Positions 47,456 to 56,908 of a stretch of DNA of 64,000 nucleotides are shown one piece after another. Source of the stretch: Bactrocera neohumeralis (Eukaryota; Arthropoda; Insecta; Diptera; Tephritidae); assembly GCF_024586455.1 (NCBI RefSeq), contig NC_065921.1, forward strand, positions 9,269,401-9,333,400, read 5' to 3'. Position numbers and translations under genes: made by a program. The notes under the pieces were generated by a model. The model saw nothing but the letters and a program-made list of their open reading frames with translations. It searched no databases and was not told the DNA's origin. Each line of letters opens with the position of its first letter. Position 1 is the stretch's first letter.

Positions 47456-48470
47456 TCTGTTTGACAGACCCATTTGCTTCCCTTCCTTATCCAGTCTGGG
47501 GAAAGCAAAACTAACGGCACGGTTTTTGAGGTCAATGATATCAATATCATCGGTATACGCTAGTAGCTGTAAACTCTTACAGAAGATTGTACCTTCTCTA
47601 TTCAGATCTGTTGAGAGGTGCCTCCCGATCCTGACGGAGCTTTTGGTTTTGCTCAACATCAGTTTGCACAGTCGTAATAGTTTTGCGGAGATACCGAAAT
47701 CAGACATCGCGGCATAAAAGCAACTCCTTTTCGTGCTGTCAAACGCAACTTTGAAATCGACGAAGAGGTGGTACGTGTCGATTGTCTATTCACGGTTTTT
47801 TTGCCAAGATTTGGCGCATGGTGAAAATCCGGTCGATAGTAGATTTTCCAGGTCTAAGTCCACACTGATAAGGTCAAATCAGTTTTTTGACGTTGGTCTG
47901 TTACACTTTCACTGCCATTAACCAAACTTGAGAAGTGTTCCCTCCATAACTTCAGTATACACTGAACATCAGCCACTAAGTCACCACTTTGGGACCTACA
48001 AGAGTATGCTCCGCTCTTGAAACCTTCCGTTAGTCGCCGCATCTTTGCGTAGAATTTTCGAGCATTACCCCTGTCGGTCAGCTAGTCAAGCTCTTCGTAC
48101 TTACGCATTACGGTCTCTCGCTTTTTTGTCTACAAATGCGTCTCCATTCTCTCTTCAACTCTCGGTATCTATACCACCCTGCTCGTGTTGCTGTCTATCG
48201 CAACATTGCGAGGTAGGCTGTCTGGTTTCTCTCCATAGCTATGCTCATCGTACCAGCTGTACTTTCGACCTTTACGTAAACCAATGGTTTCGCTTACAGT
48301 TGTACGTAAGGAGTTGACGGACGTGCTTTGCTGTATATAGGCGGAACGCGTATCTTCGTTACAACAAGGTTGTTCTCCGAGTCGATGTTAGGTCCTCGGA
48401 GCGTACGCACGCCAAGGACACTGGTCACATGGCGTCCATCTTTCACAACTTCAAACTTTTCGACACACGG
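47400..48470 (-). mobile_element. Non-LTR retrotransposon: endonuclease C-terminus to RT core, minus strand
   Basis: On the minus strand from 48,470 downward there is FEVVKDGRHVTSVLGVRT then LRGPNIDSENNLVVTKIR, corresponding to the end of an AP-type endonuclease (the usual SDHxLV motif is altered to SENNLV). At 48,042-47,854 a linker reads FKSGAYSCRSQSGDLVADVQ and LWREHFSSLVNGS. At 47,707-47,390 an RT core segment reads ISAKLLRLCKLMLSKTKSSV, then LQLLAYTDDIDII with the YTDD variant of the YxDD catalytic box. Stops and frame breaks occur between blocks. This is the only window copy retaining endonuclease and RT active-site neighbourhoods. It stops abruptly at about 47,455, directly against a mariner relic. 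Confidence 0.75.
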
Positions 48471-48945
48471 AGAAATCAGCGACTAATCAATGGAATGCGG
48501 ATCATATCAGTATCAAAAAGTGGTTTGATTTTATCTCTGCCCCAGAACGCAGCAGTTCTTTGGTTATGGAGTCCACATTAACCCAATGGATAGGAAATTG
48601 TTAAACTTCAAAGGAGCAGTAATTTGAATGATAACATGTACAATAGATGTTTTTGTTAAACAAATTTTGAAATTTTTAAGAAAATTACATGTAGCTTTAG
48701 GCTTAATACTTCTTATAAAATGGGAATTTTTTTCAAAAGATAATAATTTACAAATAGCATTTGCTATGAATACAAGAGAAACTATTAATATTAACTTTTG
48801 CATTCTCAGTAGGAACTGTTTATTTTAAAATATTTAACAGTTTCTGTTAATAAGTGCTTATGTTAACGTTTAACAGTTATAATTTGTTAAAATACAATAA
48901 TATTCATATGACTCACCCTGTTGCATGCTCGGTTGAATTGGTCTA
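48471..48945. other. Intergenic
   Basis: AT-rich. TTTAACAGTT occurs twice (about 48,832 and 48,869) among GTTAA-rich sequence. No gene. Confidence 0.5.
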
Positions 48946-49040
48946 AAAAGATGGCCGCCCTACTCTATTTAATAGCACATTTTCCACATTTCTTCATGCG
49001 CAAAGTGCTTGGAATGCAAGCACGGGCCGCCATATTGAAC
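48946..49040. promoter_or_regulatory. Inverted pair of YY1/Pho-type ATGGC motifs, module 1
   Basis: AAAGATGGCCGCCC at 48,947-48,960 faces GGGCCGCCATATTGAAC at 49,024-49,040; their aligned core matches at 11 of 13 positions. Both contain GCCAT/ATGGC, the core of YY1 and its fly homologue Pho. A GTAAGTA donor begins at 49,085, 45 nt after the module. A 30-codon ORF (48,951-49,043) starts at the first motif's ATG. Confidence 0.45.
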
Positions 49041-49795
49041 TAGCACGACGCATTGTGAGCAAGGCATTTATATTCTATGCAATTGTAAGTACTTTTATTT
49101 TATTAAAACTACTTTTTACACTATTAGAAACCACAAGTTTCATTATTACACTAATTAATCCCGACATACATACATATGTATACATATAAATATCACACAA
49201 AAATTAAAGCTGCACACAAGAAACTCAATAACCTGCCTGCTCAGTTTCTCAATTTGAGCGTCAAAATAAGTTCTTCATCATTAAAAGTTAACTTCACAGC
49301 ACAATATTTATGAGAAATCACTTACTTTATTATTAAAATCTAGTTCCGCACGAAAAATATTTAATATCACAAAAAAATTCATTTCATTCTGCCCAACGGC
49401 TAGAACGCGACTAAAGCAAGCTACCTTCCAAAAGCTTACGGAAGAGAAGTGACAACCGTCAGTACAACAACAGCAGCAAGCGGAAAAAGTTAGGCAAGTA
49501 AAGGCAATTCCTGCTCAATACATATCCAGTTTAGCAAAGTCCCAAACCATGAATGTTGTTCCGATTACAGCGCCAACAACAGCGCCAGCGGTTGGGGCGG
49601 AGAAATTACAAGCGCAACATACATTCAAGATTTTTGAAAACTATACAATAAAATACAAATGTGTATAAACACACTTTTGCAAATTTATCGCTTAATCGGT
49701 GAGGAAATTCATTTTAACCATTCTGCAATTTTAAATCCTTCTCAACCAACCGCTCTAATTTGAAAGTTTAGCCAATAACAGAACCGCGGTATCTT
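49041..49795. other. Intergenic between the two YY1/Pho modules
   Basis: No coding frame. It contains the GTAAGTA donor-like site at 49,085 and a moderate-GC segment at 49,430-49,620 (CAACAACAGCAGCAAGCGG, GCGCCAACAACAGCGCCAGC). Confidence 0.45.
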
Positions 49796-49814
49796 GGCGC
49801 GCCACCTGCTGGTG
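49796..49814 (+). promoter_or_regulatory. CTCF-type insulator motif
   Basis: CGCCACCTGCTGG at 49,800-49,812 fits the Drosophila CTCF consensus as I remember it (YGCCMYCTRBYGG) at every position; the core AGGTGGCGC lies on the minus strand. It is 70 bp upstream of the Inr/DPE at 49,882. A match to a 13-mer consensus is suggestive, not proof. Confidence 0.5.
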
Positions 49815-49879
49815 ATTTCTTGACTTGATTTTGATTTTTCATGATTTTGCTTTCTGGTTGTCGTAGGAAGTTCCGTTAG

Positions 49880-49913
49880 TCAGTCGTGTTTTAGTTGTAG
49901 CCGGTTATAGTTG
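49880..49913 (+). promoter_or_regulatory. TATA-less Inr + DPE core promoter
   Basis: TCAGTC at 49,880-49,885 matches the arthropod initiator (A+1 at 49,882). AGTTG at 49,909-49,913 is exactly at +28 to +32 and matches the DPE consensus RGWYV. No TATA box lies 30 bp upstream. The spacing rule makes this stronger than an Inr alone. Confidence 0.5.
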
Positions 49914-50411
49914 AAGTGTTCGTTGTTCGGCAGCGTGTAGGCAATAAAAAAAGCAATACATTGTATTTAATAGGAAAATGTGTGAAGAAATCATTTAAGA
50001 AAGTTTAAAGTAATGAAACAAAAAGCAGTGTAGTGTTGTTTAGCGAAAATGTGTAATAAAATGCCCGAGAAATATATTATATCATTGAAGGCGAAGTGTG
50101 CAAAAGGACCAAATGATTGGCCGGAGCAAATAAAAGTGTGAAAATTTTCTAAAATATTTGTGTTTCCGTAATATAATGTGCTATAATAATGCAATAAAGT
50201 TAAATTTGTGTTTGCAGTGTTATAAGTGTGCAAATAATTGTGGTTTCTCAAATTCTTTAAAGCAGTGACATTTCAAGATGGCCGCTCGTCTTAGGAAATT
50301 AACTGCTCTGCGCAGCAAAAGTTGTGTAAATCACAGTTAAGCAAATCACGAGCAGCCATATTGAACACACATGCTTGTTGTTGGCCGAAATGCACGCAGT
50401 GATCAAAACGG
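49882..50411 (+). other. Putative non-coding or short-ORF first exon of an unseen plus-strand transcript
   Basis: From the predicted start at 49,882 the sequence runs 530 bp to a strong donor (ACGG, then GTGAGTC at 50,412). It contains a 20-codon ORF in good initiation context (CAAGATGG, 50,278-50,340). Two later ATGs (50,371 and 50,390) have open frames across the donor. No downstream coding exon is recognisable before the retn 3' end, so this could be a lncRNA, a 5' exon spliced far away, or chance. It would run convergent with retn. Confidence 0.3.
50271..50367. promoter_or_regulatory. Inverted pair of YY1/Pho-type ATGGC motifs, module 2
   Basis: TTCAAGATGGCCGCTCG at 50,272-50,288 and, inverted, CGAGCAGCCATATTGAA at 50,349-50,365 match at 15 of 17 positions. 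The layout is the same as module 1: about 95 bp overall, with a strong donor (GTGAGTC, 50,412) 46 nt downstream. The interiors of the two modules are not obviously similar. Confidence 0.5.
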
Positions 50412-51369
50412 GTGAGTCAAATGATAAATTTAAATTATTTTAACAGAAATGCTAAGCTGAGGAACAGAATATGTAAGATATGTGAAGAAAGATGGTTTTA
50501 ATCACTTTTTTTTCTAGAAAATAATAAACTATGCTAATTTATTTTTTCTAAATATTTTTTTTGCATTCGAAAGCTTTACAAATTTTCTCTGCATTAAAAA
50601 TCCAATTACATATCAGTTTGTTAGGAAACTCTTTGGAATTTTTGAATTTAACTTGTAATTTTGTAATTAATGCATTTCACTTCCAAGGAAAAAGTAAAAT
50701 AATTGCTTTTTCATGTCTGTATGCTCTAATCTGGACCTCCATTCAAGCCTTCAATAAAAAAAGCAAAATAAAGAAAGCTCCTGAGATGTAAAAATATCAA
50801 AAATAACTGAAGAAAGCGTATATGTATATAAAGATGAACATCTCCACAACTCGAGCTCTTCAATTGGCATAAGAAGTCAAATTTCATACAAATTTCCTTC
50901 CACAACTCAAAGTCTCTCTAATTCTAAGTTTTCCTTGTGGATTATAGTGATTCGAGTTAAGGAAACTGAATTCAGAATATAGAATTTCTATATTCTCTTT
51001 CTATAAAAAGCTCATCACAATCTTACGAAGTTTTCCTAAATTTGAAATGCTTATAAATTTGAAAATATTTTATGTACTGTTAGCTTTGAATATCAAATAA
51101 TACGGAGATCACAAACTCAATTAAATCAGCGAGCTCAGACAACGGTTTAGCTACTACTAAAGCCGAATGAGTTGTAACCACTGCGTTCGTCATAAGTATC
51201 AATCAGCGGTCAAGGCAAAAAATTATTGTATTTCAATATAAAAAATCCACATAATGTTATGTATAGCTTTCGTAGTCATCTTACAGCTATAACTCGCTGT
51301 TAGCGTTAGCAAACGCAAAGAGTATAAGCTTCGAATCATATTACACCAAAACTTTTACTAAAAAATTTA
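50412..51369. other. Intergenic or intron of the putative plus-strand transcript
   Basis: AT-rich, begins with the donor GTGAGTC. The 76-codon frame 50,561-50,791 is unsupported. 51,170-51,360 is slightly richer in GC. No exon recognised. Confidence 0.45.
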
Positions 51370-51985
51370 AAACTTTTTGGATAGGTTTTGAGCGTTAGCT
51401 TCAAATGCAACAAAAATTTAAAAAGATTTTTTTTATTTTTGGATAGGTTCTTGAAAGCTCATAAAGCTTCAAATACACAAAAATTTAAAAATTTAAAAAA
51501 TTTATTTTTGGATAGGTTTTGAAAAACTTGAAAGCTCTCAAAAGCTTCAAATGCAATTTCAAGCTGCACGAAGTAACAAAAATTTAAAAATATTTTTTTA
51601 TTTTTGGATAGGTTTTGAAAAACTTGAAAGCTCGCAAAAGCTTCAAAAGCATTTTGAGCTGCTCGAAGTTGACAAAAAGTTTAAAAATTATAGGTATATA
51701 TTTGTTATTTTTTGATAGGCTTTGAAAAACTTGAAAGCTCGCAAAACTCTAATCAAAAACTTAAAAACTTAAAAATTTAATATTATTTTTATTTTTGGAT
51801 AGGTTTTGAAAAACTTGAAAGCTCGCAAAAGCTTCAAATGCATTTTGAACTGCACGAAGTTAACAAAAATTTAAAAATTTGGTATTTTTTTTATTTTTGG
51901 ATAGGTTTTGAAAAACTTGAAAGCTCGCAAAAGCTTCAAATGCATTTTGAGGTGCACGAAGTTAACAAAGACTTTTGCTTAGTGC
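51370..51985. repeat. Degenerate tandem repeat (GGATAGG family) downstream of retn
   Basis: Seven units marked by TTTTTGGATAGGTTTTGA start at about 51,379, 51,441, 51,510, 51,606, 51,717, 51,797 and 51,899 (spacings 62-111 bp). The full unit adds AACTTGAAAGCTCGCAAAAG, CTTCAAATGCATTTTGA and GCACGAAGTTAACAAAAA. GAAAGCTC-AAAAGCT pieces also occur inside the retn intron at about 54,290-54,310. Confidence 0.8.
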
Positions 51986-51989
51986 AAAA

Positions 51990-53784
51990 AATTTACAGAG
52001 AAGAACACTTGCGGTTTTCAGTCGTTTTCAGGCTGCTTGCTAGCTTGAAAGCTTTGTGGGTATGAAAGCTCCCAAATACCAAATATATTTTTTAATGCAT
52101 GTAGTATGTTTAAATATTTATAAAAAAATGTATGACGACAAAAAAAATTTAAAATTAATAAAAAAGTCAAAAAATGTTTGCTAATATTTTATTACTTTAT
52201 TTTAAAATAATATAGATAATCATAGTAACTTATGTATGTGTATGTTTCTAGCATTTATAAATATTATTCACCTTTTAGCACAGCGGGAATGAACATGTTC
52301 TTATTGAAAATAAATTAACTGCAAATAAACTTGCTATTTTGTAATGAAATTCATTTTCTAAATTTACTTCAAAGCGGTTTCATTCGCTTTTATCATAAAT
52401 ACATATGTGTGTATGTACTACATGTGACGAAATCTTAAGGGTAGAGTTGTTTTTTTTTTGTGATCTTTTTATTGCTTAATCTTAGTTCTAACCTACAATT
52501 AGTTATGTATGCATATTTGTTGTGTTCACATGCACTTTCTTAACTCTTAGCTTAAATTTATTTATGGTAATAGGTAGCAATTACATTTACTATTATTTTT
52601 TTTTATAAATAAAAACCAAAACAATGTGAAAAAAATCAAATTATAAAAATAAGCGTTTTCAAAGTTATACAAAAATAACAAAAAAGTGCTTAAATCTAAA
52701 TTATTATTATTATTATATTTTTTAGAAACTTTAAGGATGCTTTAATGTACAGTAATATGTTCTTCGAGTAGCTAAGTTCTCAGAGTTTATAATTAAATTA
52801 TTTTCAAAGCTTAAGTTAATTAGTGCTCAATTACCGAAGCAATTTTTAGCTTGCTTCAAGACTTCAGTAGTATTTTTATAAGTAGGTTTATGAATGTACA
52901 TATGTATGTTTAAAAAATGATATCCTTTGGTATTCTTTTTTATAGTTTATGCGCGTACGCGGGTCATTTCTACGCTTTGTTTGAATGAAGTGCTATTTAA
53001 GCATTTTTAACGGTTTTCAATTATATCTATAACATTTTCATATAAAGAAGTTCTATATGCACTAAGGTTCAACTCTTATTTGCAGCCATTTATAGACGTC
53101 GATATTTACATTTGCTGTTTAGACAGGAATCTGGTAGCTACTAAAGCTCTAACTTTCACCGATACGCTTCATTAAGCTTTAGGCATAAACGAAAGCTTCC
53201 AAGCGCTTTAGTTTGACAAGGCTGTACGCCTGAGAAAGTCTTGTTTTGGGTCTGTTAGTCTGTTATTACTGTGACGATTACAAAGATACGGCTTCGTGTT
53301 CTTATTCTAACTTTAGGGTTTCTAGGAATTGGTGCTGCAGCACCTACATCAACAGCACTAATATATTTCGGCACTATTAGCTTATAACGAACTCATCACT
53401 CACTTGCGCAATACTATAATTACAATTATTATATGCGTCTTTATAATTTTCTAAATCTTAGCCTAAACATTTAACTTATGCGTCTAGTTTAATTTTATTG
53501 TTTTGTAGTTATCCACGTTTAGCTGGCACTTCGCCTCTAGCTGGCAAGCGAAGCGCGTGTAGTGGATGTTTTGGAATTCATTTTGCTTTGCAGCTGCTCG
53601 GTGGTGTGCACTGCAGCGCTACAAGCAGACATAAACAGTTCCCTTCAGATATGTTTCTGCTTCAGTTTCAGATTCTAAACCTGTTTCTGTTTCCAATGCT
53701 GTTTCAGTTTTCTTTTCTGTTTCTGTTTCTACTCAATTCTCTCCTTAGCAAAAACTTGCCAAAGCCTATACACTTATTTTTTAT
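51990..53784 (-). other. Probable retn 3' untranslated region
   Basis: About 1.8 kb downstream of the retn stop with no open frame I can support. Candidate polyadenylation hexamers (AATAAA on the minus strand, TTTATT on the plus strand) lie at about 53,494-53,499, 52,557-52,562 and 52,468-52,473, the last two within T-rich sequence. I cannot tell which is used. The DNA is AT-rich with scattered (A/T)n runs and no transposon I recognise. The distal limit is inferred. Confidence 0.5.
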
Positions 53785-54179
53785 CTAAGACGCCGACATA
53801 ACGGCATCATTTACGTTACTCTCATTTAGCGCATTCTTATTGGTGATGACCGACAAACCGTTGCCTTCATTTTTGCTCATGTTTCTGGGTGTAGCTTCGT
53901 CGTTGCTTGTTGTGCTGGCTAAATCGGCCATGTCTTCATCTTCGATGTCACCATCGGCGCCGCTGGTACCGCTGCCGCTCACATTTTTGGCTTCCTCTGC
54001 AGTCGCATCCACCAATTCGTTGTTTTCATTGTCTTCGTTTGTCTTTTGCTTAGGGTCTGCGCTTGAGGGTGATGCGTCATTGGAATTGTTAGCGGTATTG
54101 GCAATGAGCACACCCGAGTAGTTGACGCCATTCAGTTCGAGATTAACGACCAGCTGTTGTTCGCCGTTAGCGTTGGTGC
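53785..54179 (-). CDS. retn: retn last coding exon with stop codon
   Basis: Last coding exon. The acceptor (CTACCCCAAAG) precedes 54,179, two bases finish the split Gly codon, and 130 codons plus a TAG stop at 53,787-53,785 follow. It begins TNANGEQQL and VVNLELNGVNYSGVLIAN, which corresponds to the beta part of the REKLES region of ARID3 proteins (self-association and nuclear shuttling in that family). A low-complexity Asn/Asp/Glu/Ser tail follows, ending DAVMSAS, close to the DAVVS end of Drosophila Retn. The tail is strongly acidic (EDEDMAD, KTNEDNENNE). The visible exons total 1,894 bp and stay in frame throughout, so the gene looks intact here. Confidence 0.95.
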
Positions 54180-54513
54180 CTTTGGGGTAGAGAGAGAAAA
54201 AGAGAAGTTATTATAAGATTTTTAAAAATTATTTTACAAAACTTTAAAATTAGAAATTAATTTTTAGTTTTCTTCAGAAAAAAAAATTTTTGAAAGCTCC
54301 AAAAGCTGCAAGAAAATTAAAAAAAAAACTCCGAAAATCTGTTCCTGAGTGCTTTATGTGAAGTTTCAAAAGAAATCTCTCACTGAGAGTTTCTGCTACA
54401 GCTTTAAAAGCTACATAGAAACGACGAAAGCTCCGCTTTATGAAATCTATTTCTTGTAATAATATCAATAGTCCTATCTACAATAATAGATCAACATTTT
54501 TTTCTGTACTCAC

Positions 54514-55280
54514 CGTTACGTGACACACGGAATTGCATGCCCGACAACAGATTCAACGCATCTTCGACGCCACCTAAACTGGGGCTATTCGATTGGGCAC
54601 GACCGGCGCCACTACTGCTACAATCCATGGCCGTTGAGCCACCATTGTTTTGCTGGTTCGGCAGGTGTTTCTTCTTTGTGGATACCGGTGAAATGTGACC
54701 GCTAGCATTGTCACCACAAGCATTGTTGCCATTGCTGCTGTCAGCACCAACGCCACCGGTCGAGGCCGCACTAGTCGAGGGAGAATTTTCAAGGGCTGAA
54801 TCGTCAGACTTGTCTTGATTGCCGCTGGCGTTCTTGACGAGATGTTGATGATGCGGCATTTGTAGGTTGTGTGGCAAGTGGTGAAGTTGCTGCAGATGAT
54901 GATGCAGATGCTGATGATGGTGACCATTTAACGCGGGGCGATTGGATTCTACGTCTTGTGCCATTGAGTTGTTGGTGGTGTTGTGCGTATCGGCGTCATC
55001 ATCGCCATCCTCACCGTCCTCACCATCGGAGTCTTGTGGCAGATGATTGTTGCTGTTGTTGTTTTGTTGATGGAAATTGGCGGCAGCCGCGGCGGCTGCT
55101 GCGGCCATACTCGACGGTAGATAGAAACCAGCTGGAAAATTGAGTGCGCTACGTTTCACCGGCGGCGATTGATTATGGAAATCGTCGCGATCACACGGTT
55201 CGGGCGATTGTTCGTGTTCACGCTCGCGTTTGATGTTGTTAATGTTAGGCGGTGAGTCGGAAAGGTTGAGAGCCTCACTG
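54514..55280 (-). CDS. retn: retn coding exon, start of REKLES-like region and acidic/His-rich stretch
   Basis: Third visible retn exon. The acceptor TTTCTAG precedes 55,280 and the donor GTGAGT follows 54,514. One base completes the split Asn codon, then 255 codons, then one base of the next Gly codon. Conserved blocks seen in frame are SEALNLSDSPPN, NNIKRERE, SPPVKRSALNFPAGFYLPSS, a poly-Ala run, an acidic DGEDGEDGDDDAD segment, a His/Gln-rich stretch, DKSDDSALENSPSTS, HISPVSTKKK and finally LLSGMQFRVSRNG. Order and spacing agree with Drosophila Retn. The exon also contains apparent open frames on both strands in other registers, which are shadows of low-complexity codons. Confidence 0.95.
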
Positions 55281-55408
55281 CTAGAAAGAGTTCGGAAAAA
55301 GAAATATTGTGCTTAGTATGGTTTGAAACCGAAATAACCGAAAGAAATTTGTTGCACAGTTGAGTCGCACAGATGGCGCGCTGACTATCAAATGCTTCAA
55401 ATACTCAC

Positions 55409-55992
55409 TTTTGCTCGTTTAAGCTTGGCACGCCCATTGCGTTTACTCCGGCGATAATCCCCGCTCCACTTCCCTGTGGTGAGGCGTTCATCGACACTGG
55501 CGGGCTGGTGTTGTTGTGATACATTTGCCAAAGCGCGACGCGTGAAATGTCCAAAGCGTTCATCGCCTCATGAGCGGCGGCCTCTGGGCTGGCTGAACGT
55601 TGACGCTGTTGTTGTTTGACGTGCGCACCATTGCTACTGCCAGGCGCACCAAGACGCGCCAAAGCCGCAGCATCGCCACCCACAACACCAGCCACATTGC
55701 CTCCAGCGGCCGCTGCTGCCGCCGCCACCGCCGCCGCCGCAGCAGCGTTGCTATGTTGCTCCTTCTTCACCTGCATCAATTTAATATATTCCACCATGCG
55801 CTGCTCCAATTCGTGCGTCACCAAGTTCGGCATTTGACCCATTTGACCGAAGGAGGGCGCCATCAGTCTGTGGTGTGCGGCGGCGGCTGCAGCCGCAGCT
55901 TGCACTTGCTGATTGTTGGCGGCGTGTGTGACCAGCGCCAATGGCGACATTTGTTGTATGCCGCCGGGCAACTGTGGACGTCCAATTTGTGG
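55409..55992 (-). CDS. retn: retn coding exon, Ala-rich linker region
   Basis: Second visible retn exon. The acceptor ends AAATGCAG before 55,992 and the donor GTGAGT follows 55,409. It holds 194 codons plus two bases (AA), so the splice phase is 2. It opens PQIGRPQLPGG and QQMSPLALVTHAA, followed by alanine tracts, HHRLMAPSFGQM, PNLVTHELEQRMVEYIKLMQ (the LVxHExExRMxEY segment is shared with Drosophila Retn), then an Ala/Gly-rich stretch, QRQRSASPEAA and ALWQMYHNNTSPP. This region links the ARID to the REKLES-type C-terminal region. The homopolymeric Ala runs are longer than the surrounding conserved blocks and are likely to vary in length between species. It ends with SLNEQ and a codon split with the next exon. 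Confidence 0.95.
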
Positions 55993-56074
55993 CTGCATTT
56001 GCGGAAGAGAGGAAATATAAAGAGAGACGTTTAGTGTTTGGAAGAAGTATGAAAATTGTTATTGTTTTACTCAC

Positions 56075-56222
56075 CATTTGCAATTGAGCATGCATTGCCT
56101 CGTATTGGCCATAGCTGGAGCGACGACCCTCGCGCCGATTGCCGTCAATGGCCGCCTGCAGCTCAGCAGGTGTACTCAGATTCTTCTTATCGCATTCGTA
56201 GGGGTAAAGATATTTCATGTAT
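56075..56222 (-). CDS. retn: retn (dead ringer) coding exon, end of extended ARID domain
   Basis: Internal exon of an ARID3-type transcription factor that acts in the nucleus and binds AT-rich DNA. The minus strand has an acceptor (ACTTACAG) before 56,222. The first base finishes a codon, then 49 codons follow, beginning Tyr and MKYLYPYECDKKNLSTPAEL and continuing through DGNRREGRRSSYGQYEAMHAQ to a donor (GTGAGT) after 56,075, phase 0. This matches what I know of Drosophila Retn just after the core ARID helices, the C-terminal extension typical of the extended ARID. The Met near its start is an internal residue, not a start codon. The preceding ARID exons are not in the window, so the intron above runs at least 7.7 kb. 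Identification rests on remembered family sequence; there is no realistic alternative. Confidence 0.95.
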
Positions 56223-56369
56223 CTGTAAGTGGAAAGAGAAAGAGAGTGGATTTAGTTGACAATTATAATTATGTATATAAAAAACTTGGATTTTGCTCAA
56301 AAAGATCCAATTTTCGGAACCTAAAAACACTCGTCACATTCGCGACTTGGCTCCCCCGTCACTGTTGAC

Positions 56370-56885
56370 AGTCATAACTTCGTAGTCGTAGATAATTTCG
56401 ACTATTTTGGAACCACCATTAACACCAATAACAACATCAGCCTCGAAATGCAATGCAGTCCTCTCTCGACGAACAAAAACCAAACTCTATAAGTGACTCA
56501 TCATCCCCGTCCTGCTATATGGGGCAGAGGCATGAACGATGTCAACATATGATGAGGCGGCGTTACGAGTTTTCGGGAGAAAGGTTCTGCGGAAGATTTT
56601 TGGTCCTTTGCGGATTGACAACGGTGAATACCGTAGTCGATAGAACAATGAGCTGTACAAGATATACGACGACATTGACATAGTTCAACAGTTTTAATTA
56701 AAGACTGCTAATGACTGGGTCATGTCGCTGACCAGGTCATGTCGTCCGAATGGATGAAAACACAACAGGTCTGAGAGTATTCGACTCAGTACCCGGTGGA
56801 AGCAGAGGAAGATAAAGACCTCCACTACGTTTTAAGGACAGGTGGAGAAGGACTTGGAACCTCCAAGTTTAGCCAGGTCCTAAAC
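56370..56885 (+). mobile_element. Non-LTR retrotransposon 3' fragment (RT C-terminal region), in retn intron
   Basis: Decayed plus-strand tail of the same LINE family as the 27.1 kb copy. Recognisable pieces, with frame breaks, are the NTNNNISLEMQ-like stretch, the CTATATGGGGCAGAGG codons (LYGAEA motif), RVFxRKVLRKIFG, and the region where the intact family has an EYR-RW motif and an IYDDIDIV motif. An R-W-R-R-T-W region follows before the end. It is antisense to retn and abuts the RpLP0 fragment on its 3' side. Confidence 0.7.
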
Positions 56886-56908
56886 ATGCAACTTTAATGT
56901 TGAGTTGC

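Noticed and set aside
55365..55380. CAGATGGCGC in a retn intron as a second CTCF site
   Set aside because: Matches only about 10-11 of 13 consensus positions and sits alone in a short intron; too weak to call.
54520..56034. Plus-strand frames of 61-144 codons across retn
   Set aside because: Shadows of retn low-complexity codons; the minus-strand exons join in frame with correct splice sites and match a known protein.
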